64,000 bases of DNA, taken from assembly GCA_905221605.1 (NCBI GenBank), contig CAJNDS010002574.1, positions 186,001 through 250,000 of the forward strand, read 5' to 3'. A model generated the notes under the pieces. It ran no database searches, was not told the DNA's origin, and was given only the letters and a program-made list of their open reading frames with translations. The stretch's first letter is position 1. Each line of letters begins with the position of its first letter. The DNA comes from Symbiodinium natans. Its lineage: Eukaryota; Sar; Dinophyceae; Suessiales; Symbiodiniaceae. A program made the translations under genes and the position numbers. Positions 12,060 through 23,419 of this stretch are shown here, piece by piece.

Positions 12060-12470
12060 GATCAGGCGTTGCGCTGCCACTGCCGCGCCGAATCCCGGCG
12101 GCGGCCCCGAATTTTCTTCGTTGCCGCGTTGCCTTTTGTCAGTGGGTGTTCTCCTTGTCCCATTGCGCGTGTTTCTCCTGTTTTTCATTCTTTTTCTTGT
12201 TTTCCAGTCCTCCCTCTCTTTCTCTCTCTTCTTCTGAAGGGCGTTGGCTCCTCTTCTCTTTTTCATCTCGACTCTTCTCCTCTCCTTCGCTTCGCAAGGC
12301 CCGGCAGCGACGCCCCTCCGGCCGCGCGCCGCTCGCGCAGCCGCCCTAGAGCCCCCTTTGCCCTCTTTTGCACCCTTTTTTGCATCCTTTTGTCCCCCTT
12401 TTGCCCCCCTTTTTGCGCCCTTTTCTTGTTTTCCTGCTTCCAACTTGTTGGCCTGGATTTGTCGTGAACG
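12060..12470. repeat. Pyrimidine-rich tract
   Basis: Strong T/C bias on the plus strand (TTTTTGC, CCTTTTG and TCTCTT repeats). The long frames on both strands here (Ser/Phe-rich plus, Lys/Arg/Glu-rich minus) reflect this bias, not a gene. Confidence 0.6.
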
Positions 12471-12791
12471 GGCCCGTTTTGTGACACCCTTGTTTGTGTT
12501 GTGGTACCGGATGTTGGACCATTTAAGTCTGGCATCGGGATTTGGGGCGTCCCCAGGTTAAGGGTCCCCTAAAACAAAAGATAAAAAAAGCCATTTTGAA
12601 CATCTCCCAAGTAGGAGCCTTTGGTATTTCCCACAGCTTCCCACAGTTTGCGAAGTCCTTCCCCGTTGTTCTCCCCAACCCCGGTAACCAGCTACAGTGT
12701 CCAGTCGGTCAAAACCTAATCGGGAATGCGGACATTGCCTTGGGCCTCCTGAAAAAACTGCTGTTGCTGATGGTGGATGCCTTGCATACTG

Positions 12792-12812
12792 CAAGTTAAG
12801 TTAAGTTAAGTT
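12792..12812. repeat. (TTAAG)n pentamer repeat
   Basis: Four tandem copies of GTTAA/TTAAG just after a plus-strand frame end. Confidence 0.7.
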
Positions 12813-12814
12813 GA

Positions 12815-15800
12815 AAATCCGTAGCCTGTGGTGTCGTTTGCTGGTCGTCCCGCGATCACTGCTGACAACGTCGCATTCACGTTGCGAAATTTCTCGAGGC
12901 CGGCCACCTACACCCTGGACGCTGCGGCCCGCTTCTCGCTCTGAGGGCCCAAGGCAAGGACTGTTGCGGATTGCTCAGATAGTGCTGCACCAATGGCTAG
13001 TATATGCTCCTTCCGCCACGACTCCTCTTGCAGTTCCCATTTTGCAATGCGCTCTGCCAGCACATGCCAAGCACATGCCAATCCCAAAAGCAAGAGAGCC
13101 AAAACCCACTTGCATCCCCAACATGTCCCCACAGTCCTGGTTGGATTGGTCGGAGACTGGGTTGCGTGTGGGTCTAGAATTGGGATACGTGAGTAGGAGT
13201 ATCTTGGAGTCTTGGACTCTCTGGGCCGTCAGTTCAGGCTGAAGGTTTCAAGTCTTTTGTGGCGCCGTCAATGAGGTATGGCCCCGGCTTTGGGACTTCA
13301 GGTTGTTGTTCATCCTGCAATCCGTTTCCCAGAAAAGCCCCCACACCAAACGATTTCCACGTCCTGCAAGAACTGGTCCTAGGAGATTTAGATGCTCAGA
13401 TTGCTGCCTGCACTGGGTGGAGGATGGAGGGCATGGGGGATGGGGACCCGACATTGTCATGTGGATTTGCGCGTCAGAGCGAAATGGCAGGCTTGGATTG
13501 AAACCGATGGCCAGGTGGAGGACGGGAGATGTTGAAAGAGACCTCGTGAGTTGTCATGCTGCCTGCTCTTGTTAACCTAATAACAATAATAGTCATCTAG
13601 TCATACTAATAAGAAGAAGAACAAGGAAAATCATAGTATTAGTAACAATAATACGTGCAGAATTTTCCAGGTATACCCGTGAAGCCTCGCCGAGGGCCTC
13701 GCCGTGAGTGCCGAAGTTGTCCGCCACAGCAGGCTCCTGGCCAGAACCCGTGGAGTTTTTGACATGCAAAGTTTCCTTTGTTTCCTCTGTTTCTTCGCAT
13801 CAAATTCTCGTGGCCGGTCATGTCTCTCTGAAGCAGAGGAGCTCGAACAGGAGCTCGAACTTGTGTGCGGTGTGCCCCATACGTAGGCTGCGGGAGCTCC
13901 GCTCTCTGAAACATATCAAACGAAAAAAGCAAAGAAGACAACACCTCGCCGCCTTTGCCCGCCCCCCCCCACCCCCTGACCTAGCCGATCTCCGAGGTTC
14001 GACTTTCGCCGCCTCAGCAGCTCTGAGGTACCGCACCAGCAGACGTTGCATGCAGACCTATGCAGATATCTCATGTCCCATCATGTGCCAAAATCTCTAG
14101 CAGAAAAAAAGAAGCCCTTTCTGCACAACGCTGTTGGGCAGCTGTAATGGTCAGAGTGGTCTCGGAGCCGTCACGGCTCAGTTCGTGACCGCGTGGCTTT
14201 CGTGTGTGGGAGGGGAGCAATTGAGAGCTGCTGAGAACAGCTGAGAATAATTGATGATGGCTAAAATACCTACGCTGCTAACTTCTTGACTGTGTGAAAA
14301 GTGAAGTAAGCTTGATGCACCCAGCCACCTCAAACTCCCCAAGCCCCAAAGACTCATATGGATATTTGTAGCAAAAAGCGTTTTGCACATGAGTTTTTTC
14401 CGAAGATCACCAACGGGTTGAGCATACCGATTTCGGAGATCTTTGGCAAGTGACACGCCTGCATGCTGAAAAACCGTTGGTTCGATGGGAGATAAAAGGA
14501 CTTGCAGATGCGCTGGCGAAACAAGCATCAGGAGGTTCCTGACGGTTCCTGTCGACCGTCCAAAACAGCCGTAAGCAGCCGCAGAAATTGCCCTCCTCCC
14601 TGCGACAGCTTCATTTTGCGGCATCTTGAGGCCTTTGGTACAGTACAGTGGCCAGCGAGCACATGGACTCCTGAAATAGCTTTGAGGTTGAGGTTTCAGG
14701 GTTGTAGTGGCCCATGTTTTCGCAATTCAGGTGCATGTGTGACAAGGTGAAGTTTTCTTCGGTTCTTCCTGCCCATGGTTCAGCTTGCACTTTAGATCTT
14801 TAACCCGGCTCGCTCTGGCCATTTGATTCATCCCGATTTTCCTTTCGCGCCGGCCTCTCGTGTGCAGACGTCGGTAGGTCTTATCAAGACGAGAAGTGCT
14901 CCCAGGAACTATATGCAACTAGCTGAGCTGAGTGTGTAGCGGAACTCGATGGGGACCATAAGGAGCATCTCGTCTTGGTACGCCCGGAGTGTGTGACGAT
15001 TTTTCGGCCAGGGGGCGCTCGCCGTCTTTGCTAGTAAGATATCTTGCACATGATTTTGATTGTGGCCTGGGCTAGATTCGGCTTCTTGGTGCTTGCAGCA
15101 GCTTGGAGCAACTGTTGGCTCCTTGTTGCCTTGTCTCTGGCTTCATTCCTCTGACAGCCCCAATACGTCTGTTGTGGAGTTTTTGTTGCCATGGTCACCT
15201 TAGCTGTCGTCTTTGTGGCGACTTCAACAGCCCCCTGCGTGCTAGTGTGGTGAATTACATTCTGTCCTTTGGTGCATTGCCAAAACAAAGCTCATCAACA
15301 TCTAGATGCTGTTTATCATGCTACTTGTTGTCAAAAGTTCAGCTCCACAATCGTATGCAAGTGAAACCCTCACGTCGCTGCTGCCCCACATGTTCAGCGC
15401 CGGCTTTCGGGTTACAAGCTTCTTAGGCCCGCAGTTCGCAGAAGCTCTCAGAAGCTTGCAGAAGTTCTCAAAGGTACCGGGCGACCTCCGAGCCAAATGC
15501 TCGAGCAAACCTTTTCTCGCTCTCAAGACCTTATTTTCTGAGGGCCTTTGCTCGTGACATGACTCCCGGTTCCCCAGATACACTTAGAGTCTTAGAGTCA
15601 CTTGCCTATTCACGGAACCGGGGATGCAGCGCAGGCGGTGCATGGAAAGCCCTGCAGAGCCTGTCCAAGCAAATGGAATTCACTGAAAGAATGCTGTGCT
15701 CTATGTTGTTGGGCATGCGTTGGCTGGGGCTCACAGGGATGAGATTGGCAGAGGGCCAGGAGGGCTGCTTGGGGCAGCCTGGTGGTCTTCTCTTAAGCGC

Positions 15801-16915
15801 ATGACTTGCCTAAATTCGGGCCTAGCCGCAGAGGATCGAGGGGCCTCGGATAAGCGCATGGCTCTAAGCACATGTAATGGTCTCTCCGGCTCCTCTCATT
15901 CTTTTAAGGGGGGGGGGATGTTTGGTTTTTTGTAGGAAGCTCCTTACGCTCTTAGCATCTTGCCACACCGCATGTCCAGCACCGAGCTTGGCTCTGTGCT
16001 GTTTGAAGCTGCTCGCAAAAGGGCTCCTGTGTTTCTGTGTTTCCTGTGCGCTTGTCACTTGGTGTAGGCTGTGCAGCCCAAGCCCACACCTGTGAGGTTG
16101 TCAGGTTTGTTCACGGCCATGAACGGCGCCCGATTTCAGCGAGCGGTATTTTGTGTGCCCTAAGCTGGCACAGGCTTCATCTTTGAAGAAAGTGGCTGCA
16201 CAATACGTGGCATTGTGTGACAGTCGATAGGCCTGCACAATATTGCACAGTCCCTGTCTGTGCACGTTGAGTTTGCAGATGTTCGTAGGTTGTTTTTGCT
16301 GTGCTGCCACTCAGGACTGCTCCCGTGCTTGAGCCATTTGCCTGCTCGAATGCTGGGCGTCCAGCACCAGTGAAGGGTGCCGCAGAAGGGGAGAGCGCTG
16401 CGGAACAGAAGACCGGCTCATGAAGCATCCAGCTATATCCAGCTCAATGTTTGACGACTGGACATGTTGACATAGGATGCGATCATGGGGAGCATTGGGA
16501 GGCGCCAGCATATCCAATATTCTCCGATATTCCAGAATCAGTGATCATGTAGTGATGTGTTGAAGAGTCGCTGCGCAAGCTTGAGGGTCGTAGAAGCCTC
16601 ACATGAAGGCCATGCACCCTTCTTCATTCACAAGGTACCCCTTCCAGATGCAACATTCCTGGATTTTTCGGTGTTCTGTTTTCCAAAGTCCTTATCAACG
16701 GAGCAGGCGCTCGACCCTTCGAGTTTTGAGTGTCGCTTTGATTTCAAGAGCGCTGCTGCTTCCTGCGCGCTGCCTCTGCAATAATTACAGACATTTCAGA
16801 GGATTGGAGATGCCGGGGTTGAGACACCGCATGACGCATTTCCAGGCCGTTGCTGCTAGCTCCTAGTTGCTGTGCTAGCAATCCGGAGCTGTTCCATGAT
16901 GTGTTGCATCATGTG
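12815..16915. other. No supported gene
   Basis: Unique-looking DNA with only short frames. An A/T-rich patch at 13570-13655 (AATAATAG and AAGAAGAA units) and a C-rich run at about 13960 are the only local oddities. Confidence 0.5.
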
Positions 16916-16919
16916 TTGA

Positions 16920-17068
16920 CAAATGCTGACACCAGACTTTGGGGTACCGCGGAAGTAAGAAGCGAATTCCCGCATCTCTTCGGGGGCGCGTTCGGCGTCG
17001 AATTCGAAAGTGTGGCCCTTCCAGTGCACAGCGGATTGGGGATTGTGCTGCGGCCCGGGTCTGGTGGT
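16920..17068 (+). CDS. Weak exon-like frame
   Basis: The plus frame reads WGTAEVRSEFPHLFGGAF and continues to SGLGIVLRPGSGG before a stop. Residue use looks like a folded protein rather than simple sequence. No family is recognised, and splice borders are not evident. Confidence 0.22.
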
Positions 17069-17069
17069 T

Positions 17070-20000
17070 AGATCTTGACCTGATGCAGCAGCCTATCTCC
17101 TCTGTAATGTGCTGGGCTGGCTGCGACTGCACATCTTGGACATCTTGTCAGGAGAGTTGGTGCAGGGGGCTAAGCATGGAAGAGAACGGAAGCCTCCACT
17201 TCTCTGCACCGCAGCGTCAAAAGGCGCTCTCCACAGTACATGGGCGGAATGCGGCAGAACAGGGTTCAGGCCGATAGATTCATGGACTCAGACTGTACAC
17301 ATTTTTTGTGATGACACATCCCCTATCTCCAAATACCATTCATTCAGTACCGTACGGCATTGCCGTCAGTTTGTAAAAAGAAGGCTCTAGTGCCTCGCGG
17401 TGATGTGAGGCCACGGAGCCTGGTCAAAAGTAGGGGCTCAGATCCTCTCTGTGGGATGTTACGCTCCTGGCTGATTTGGTTGGGTTTCTTGGTGAGCCTA
17501 CAATATACAACGTCTGCAGCGTCTATGGCACTTGGGTCTGCCTGCCTTCCGCCAGCATCGTTTTGATGCAAACTCAGGGCAGAGTGCTTTAGCATGAACG
17601 AGCAAAAAGCCGAAGCTGGATGTCTTACAGTTCCGTGAGTTCCAGTGCGCTCTGTATCCCAGGGGTGCATTGCTGCGTTGCTGCGTGCCCACGTTGCTCC
17701 TGAAAAGACTTCAATGAAGCTCTTGTCGCTCCAGCTGCTGGAATTCAATAGCGCCGAGGCCCCCTGCCACATGAACTTCGTTGTGCGGCTGGCTGATGAA
17801 GGCGGGAAGCACAACTGAAGGCCACAAGCCTTTCAAGGAGGTCGTAGTCTTATTCAATGCAGGGTTTTTGGGGCTGAAGGTTTTGGGGGTTGTGTTCTTT
17901 AGGTTTTCACCCAATATCTGCACGCAGCTGCTCGTGGCATGCTTGCTCATGACGTTTTCCTTCCGTAAGACGACTGGTGAGTACTACTAGTATACCGTAG
18001 TGATGTGTCTTTCTCACCGTGATGACCAGCAGAAGTGGTAAGATTTTGTGGTCACGTGTCGTATGCTTGTGGGTCTGTATGTTTCTTTGCGACTTGGAAG
18101 AGGTTCGAGGGAGCCATTCCACTTGAGTCTTTCCCTCCTTTCACCCTTTTCACTCTTCTCAATCTCTTCACTCTTTCCGTTCCCTCCGTCCGCCCTCCTA
18201 CTCTCCTCCCTCCCTCTCCTCCCGTCTCCTCCTCCCTCTCTCCCCTCTCCTTACCCCTCTCCTCGCTCTCTCCCCGCTCTCTCCCCGCTCTGCAGGCGCA
18301 CCTGGTCCCGATCGTCTTTCTGCAGTTGCCGAGCACCCGAAGACACTGTAAGACAGTGTACACAGCACATTCAGTGCATCTGTACATGTCGGCTTGAGTC
18401 GGCCCTGAGCCTCCTTCATAGCAAGCACCAGGAAAGCATAAACGCAACATTGAATACGAAGGGCATCTCCATATACACATCCAAACGCCGTTTGGAGGGC
18501 CATTTGCTGACTCGGAAACAGCAGTTCAGAGGAGGCCATGGTGGTTCTCCACAAATAGAAGTCTGAGACGACGAAAACGAACTCTCGAATTCGAAGGCTC
18601 ACAACTTCAGCAGCGGCGGTCTTGCAAAACAGCATGGGGGTGAACATCTTTCAACTCAAAACAACGACCAGGCGGCACCCACTGATGTACAGTACCTGAA
18701 AACCTCTTTTCGTGCTGCAGCTGCTCCCACACACGTGCAACAGAGAGTTTTTGGGCATGTGGCATGCCCTGACACTTTGAGAAGGCCACGGCTTTTGAGA
18801 GGCCGTTTTCGAAGCTTTGCGAACCAGAAATCCCTGGAATCTGCGTGGCATGCAAGGCATCAGCGATCGAAATGGCAGAGCAGCGAGGCCGTTGCGAGTG
18901 CTCTTTGCAGCTTTGTTTTTCAAAAGTAGAACATTGAGACAGGGCGGGTTGAAACGACCTGCAGCTCCGGGAGTCGCACGTTGCGTCGGCGGTCTTTTGC
19001 TTCATTGTCGCCTTGAATAAAGACCGCGCGTCGCGTGGTTTGTTTGTGGGGCAACACCGTTAGATCTCCCATAGCCAGGGCTTAGTTTCCAGAAATTGTT
19101 CCTGAAGACGTCATCCCAGACTTGTTGTGCGAGGCGGCCAAGCGAATCAAGCTACATGTCTCGTGGCATCTTGTCTGAGGATTTAAGATTTAGATGCTTC
19201 GGGGCGTTCCCGCTGCATTCGCTTGGACGGCTCGGCCCCTCAAGTTAACTCAGCTTGTGTTCAACTGGAGACATGAAAAGCCCCAAGACACATTTGTGAG
19301 ACCGCAACTTGACCCCTTCTCTAGGAAGAATGCTACGGAAGTGACCACGCGCGCTTGTTGGGGTGGATCGCTTGCACTCTCTCAGCCCATTTGAGCCTCC
19401 AGAGTCCCTCGATGGGACTGAAAGAAGCGCCCCCTTAGAAGATCCCGGGGGGGCCTCTGTAAGATTTTGGGGACCTTCTCTAAAAAGCCCAGGTTTCGGA
19501 TTGCCTAGGGAGGCTCTTGGCCTCCGCAGAGGTGGTGGAGCCGACGGAGCTGGCGTGCCGTGGCAGAGAATGCAGATGCCATTGAAGGCGACAGGAGGGC
19601 CTGCAGTATATTGTAGGGCTTTGTGTCTGTGGATGCAAACTTGTTGCTGCTTGCTGCCACGCGGTCATCCTGGGGTGCTCCTGGCAGGTCTTGGCACGCT
19701 CTTGGAGTGTTCTCGGGGTTGCTTGGGAATGCCTTTCCGGTTTCTGCCGGCAAAAACTCTGCTCTTTCCTTCCAAAGATAGGTGGTGAATTTCGGACGTT
19801 TTTGCGGGAAGAGGGTGCTCTTGGGTGTAATCAGTGTAGTCCTTCCCCCCACACTATGTTCCATAAACTCTCTGGGCAAATTCCTCTTAAATCTTTCAAA
19901 TCCGGGCCCGAAGTCCGCGTCCGCCGCGTCCCAATGTTTGGTCAATTCCCAACGTGTCTGAAAACTCCCAGAGCTTCTCTTGTGAGATCTCCTAAACAAG

Positions 20001-20935
20001 CATGAAGAAATCTTTACTGCACTTCGAGAGTTGATGTTACAAGTTACAAGCATCGCCAAGCCCAAAATCTGCTTCTTGGACGCCAGTTGGGGGCTGCCTC
20101 CGGCGCTCTCGTAGCTTGCTTCCAGCCTAAAGTCACCGTTGAGCGCAAGTCGCCCCGCTGCAACGCGCCTCGTTCCAAGTTTCATCCCCACCCTTTCGAC
20201 TGAGGACCTCGAGCGGCGACGAGAGCACCGCGGAGTCGAGCCAAAACATGCGTGAGCAGGCGCTGTACACTGCACACTTCCCAATGCATGCAAATGCTTG
20301 TTTAGCCGCTGCTGGAAGGAGGCATGAGGATTGCTGCATCTAGCCTTCTCACCTCGCCGCTCTCTTCCGCCGTTGTCTCAAGGCCTTCACGGTTCGTTCT
20401 CTGACCAATTCCTACAAGTAGGACCTACTCGTACCCTGACAGATGACGTCCGACCTCAGACGTAGAAGCCCCAGTAGAAGTATGGCCAGCGTTCCTGCGT
20501 TCCTCACCCTGATGCTTCTCTTTGTGCACCAGAGTGCACCAGAGTCGCGCAGATGGCGAAGGTCGAGGTCGGAGTCGGCTTCTGTGTGCAAGTTGTGACG
20601 GGCCTACAACGCCTATCAACACTTTTCGTCGTTGCCGTGGATGTAGTGGCGCTGTAGCAAGCTTAGGATATTTTATGAGGTCGTGAAGAGGTACCGTCGT
20701 TCTTCGGTCTGTGTTCAAGTCCTGTAGCTCGGAAGTGCAAAGCCGCTTCGGAGCTTTTTTAGAGCAGAAGACCCGCCTGCAGATCGCAGGAGGCTTTGCC
20801 TGCAAGAGTGGACCTGGAAGCGCTGATCTCCCACTTTTCTCAGGACTCCTTCGCATGTTGCGGTCTCTGAGAGTTGTGTCTGTGTCAAGTATGCATGCTC
20901 CAAGCGATTGCAGAGAACAAGAACATTCTCTCCCC
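17070..20935. other. No supported gene
   Basis: Apart from the polypyrimidine tract, no recognisable coding or repeat structure. A 262-codon minus-strand frame (19505-20293) has no recognisable domain or splice context. Confidence 0.45.
18125..18296. repeat. Polypyrimidine (CTCC/TCTC) tract
   Basis: About 170 bp of nearly pure C/T on the plus strand, hence a purine-rich minus strand. It can form triplex-prone DNA. The Arg/Glu-rich minus-strand and Ser/Pro-rich plus-strand frames over it are artefacts. Confidence 0.75.
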
Positions 20936-21066
20936 GTGTCTCTGTGTGCATGTCTTTTGTCTCTCTCTGTCTCTCTGCCTCTCTGCCTCTCTGCCTCTCT
21001 GCCTCTCTGTCTCTCTGTCTCTCTGTCTCTCTGTCTCTCTGTCTCTCTCTATCGCTCTCTATCGCT
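20936..21066. repeat. CTCTCTGN octamer microsatellite
   Basis: Tandem (CTCTGTCT/CTCTGCCT) units for about 125 bp. The base after CTCTCTG drifts between C and T along the array. It sits immediately upstream of an exon-like frame. Confidence 0.85.
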
Positions 21067-21126
21067 CTGCACATTTGTGCAGCAATGAGTAGCACTTGGA
21101 CAAGAAGCTCGAAGTTCATTGTGCAG

Positions 21127-21402
21127 GGGGAGATCAGCCTTGAACCAATCCGCAGGAGCCCGCCCTCTCCGCGGCCCAGGCAGGTCTTTGGCATCGAAGG
21201 GCATTTCAGTGAAAGTCCATTCCCCGCGTTTGGGATCGCGCGCGGGGAGCGCCCAGCCATGCCGAAGCTTCAGGACCCCCTCAAAGAGTCCCAAGACTTT
21301 GCGCCTCTGCAGTTGGATGAGCCTTTGAAGCTTCCGCTGGAGCCGGCCTCAGCCTCTACCCTCAGACATAATGTTGGAGACGGAGAGCGCAGTTGTTTCT
21401 AA
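21127..21402 (+). CDS. Exon-like frame of unknown protein
   Basis: Downstream of the CTCTGTCT array and the acceptor-like TTCATTGTGCAG at 21126, the frame is open for about 90 codons. It begins GEISLEPIRRSPPSPRPRQV and ends after ASTLRHNVGDGERSCF. It is Pro-rich with charged residues and hydrophobic spacing that looks natural rather than repetitive. No family recognised. It could be one exon of a plus-strand gene whose other exons are not visible. Confidence 0.3.
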   Translation, partial: GEISLEPIRRSPPSPRPRQVFGIEGHFSESPFPAFGIARGERPAMPKLQDPLKESQDFAPLQLDEPLKLPLEPASASTLRHNVGDGERSCF

Positions 21403-21456
21403 AGAAAGAGGTAGAGGAAGACACTTTTTGTGGTTTTTTCAAGGGAGACTCTTTGA

Positions 21457-21497
21457 GACTCTCTCTCTCTCTCTCTCTCTCTCCCTCTCTCTCCCTG
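21457..21497. repeat. (TC)n microsatellite
   Basis: About 14 CT units followed by CTCC variants, within a pyrimidine-rich stretch. Confidence 0.8.
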
Positions 21498-21499
21498 TC

Positions 21500-22519
21500 A
21501 CTTAGTCTTCGTCTTCGTTTTCTTGGCAGGGTGACCGCGCTGTCCCCACGGAGGAGCCAAGGGAGCCGCGAGAGGGAGCAGAGAGGGAGCAGAGAGGGAG
21601 CAAGAGAAGGGAGGGGGGGACATTGTCTCAGGACTTTCCCCCGCCCTTCACCCGCTTTGACCACACATTGAGTCTGAGCAGCCACCTTTCCTTGTCCCTC
21701 AACGTCCGTGAAGGAGAACGAGACCGAGGAGAACGAGACCGAGGCGACCGAGGTGTCGTTTCTCTGAGGGTGATGTCGTGTGTAGCTTCCAAGCTACCAG
21801 CAGGTGTACACAGCTCCTGGTGCGGATGCGCCTGCCACGAGCTCAAAGTTTTCGAAGAGCTTGCGTGGATGCTGAACATGGAGCCCAGAAGAAGTGCCCA
21901 GGTTCCCCCAGACATCATGCCGCACATGCCACCCTGCCCATGGCCCATGTTTTGGCGGGGGCCCTGCAACATGGTGCCCATGATGAGATGGCCTGGCATC
22001 ACATTATGGTTGCGTCCCGCCGGTTCCACCCGCTGGGTTGGTGTTCGCTTTCGGGTTAGTTCTGAGAATAAATATAGTTGAGCGCACATCTTTGAATGCC
22101 CCTCAGGTTGAGTGTTTTCCTGTTGTTCTGGTAAAAACTCCAGCGGACAAAGGACGAGCCCGAGTAATCTCCACCCAGATGGACAGGAATTGCGAGAAGC
22201 TGGAGTAGTGCACTTGGTGTTTAAACGGTGAATTCTCATTTGTGTGAGACATGTCTGGGTCGTCCGGTGCAGGCTGCTGGTTCGCACCAGCAGTTTAAGT
22301 TCAGGGTTCTTGGGTTTATGCAGAGGCGTTGTGCCGCCCAAGATTCTCGGTACACCCCGCATTTGACTTGGCTTTGGCCTTGTTATGGAAGAAGGTTAGA
22401 CCCCAGCTGCAAGCCCTGACTGGCATGAACCTATCCATACAGTCTGTCACGTTGGAGTACCGTTTTTTGGTGCCCAACTTTCGTGCAACACCGACACCTC
22501 CCTGAGCATGCGAACCCGT
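21500..22519. other. No supported gene
   Basis: Includes small purine-rich direct repeats (gagagggagca x3 at about 21570-21605; gaacgagaccgagg x2 at about 21716-21745). A 244-codon minus-strand frame (21628-22362) has no recognisable motif. Confidence 0.45.
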
Positions 22520-22729
22520 CTGAAGCCAAGCTTTGCTGAGGCCTCCCTACGACTTGGCCCTGCACCTTGCCTTGCGAGCAGCGGCCCTCCCGCCGCTGGG
22601 ATCCCTCGTGGGCCGGGCTCCAGCGAAGCCGGCGAAGAAGGCTGTGGAGCCACAGCAGCCCACTGCAGAGCCCAGCGGCCCGGGACTTGGGTGGACTTTT
22701 GTAGGTCTGTGAATATCCGTGGTTTTGCA
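22520..22729 (+). CDS. Weak exon-like frame, Ala/Lys/Pro-rich end
   Basis: The plus frame reads ALLRPPYDLALHLALRAAAL and then runs into VGRAPAKPAKKAVEPQQPT before a stop. The hydrophobic helix followed by an AKPAKKA linker looks coding. Family unknown and borders unsure. Confidence 0.25.
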
Positions 22730-23056
22730 GCAAAAATGGCTGATTCATGTTCTTGGGACAGCAACTTTTCGCAAAAATGCTTGCAGCTTCCACTGAATCT
22801 GCTGTGCTAATGACGGGTGCAGACAACTAAAAAGATAGGCTGAAGCCATCCAGCCAGATGTGCTCTTATCATTCGAGTTTCATGTGCTTCCCTTGTGCTT
22901 CTTTACATTCAGCATCAAGGTGAACAGAGGGAAAGGCGGATGTTACTTCGTTCGACCTCTCGCCGAAGTTTTTGTGCCGTGTCAGTCTAGTACATGCAAC
23001 AACCTTAGTCTCCACCTCGCGAGCGCACGGCTGCGCTTCACTTAGTTCTGTGCTTC

Positions 23057-23419
23057 GTGTGCCGTCCCATGAAGCAAACGGTAACCCTGAGGACTTTCAG
23101 ATGGAACCTCGTGGGCGTGAATCTCGCAGGAACTCCGGAACAAAATGGCGAAGTTTTGGCTGCGCGTGCTGCTCGCGCTAGCCAGAAACGCAGCCACAAT
23201 TGGTTCGCGCTCGGTGTGCTCGCAAATGGATTTTCAAAGCACTTCGAAGATGCGAGGCGAGTCCTTTTGCTCACATCCGTGCTAGCCGCATTTGCCCGTC
23301 CACACGAAGATCGGATTCATGAGTCACGAAAGCCAGCAGGAGTGCCGTGCCACGCGGCTACAGTGGAATGCTTGAAATTGTGTAGTGCCCAAAACGGAGC
23401 TTTCCAACACAATTGCTGA
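23057..23419 (+). CDS. Weak 120-codon open frame
   Basis: An uninterrupted plus-strand frame with a mixed, protein-like composition (for example SHNWFALGVLANGFSKHFED). No domain, homologue or splice signal is recognised. Listed because it is one of the few non-repetitive frames over 100 codons in the left half. Confidence 0.22.
   Translation: MCRPMKQTVTLRTFRWNLVGVNLAGTPEQNGEVLAARAARASQKRSHNWFALGVLANGFSKHFEDARRVLLLTSVLAAFARPHEDRIHESRKPAGVPCHAATVECLKLCSAQNGAFQHNC

Noticed and set aside
11949-12443. Lys/Arg/Glu-rich minus-strand frame of 164 codons
   Set aside because: Derived from a pyrimidine-rich plus strand; the opposite strand is open too and no motif is present.
18052-18647. Overlapping plus and minus frames of 120-172 codons
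   Set aside because: They coincide with the polypyrimidine tract; residue composition (Ser/Pro/Leu or Arg/Glu/Gly) is explained by the simple sequence.
19505-20293. 262-codon minus-strand frame
   Set aside because: No recognisable family, no repeat or splice support, and scattered unusual residue runs. Kept out as probable chance in GC-balanced DNA.
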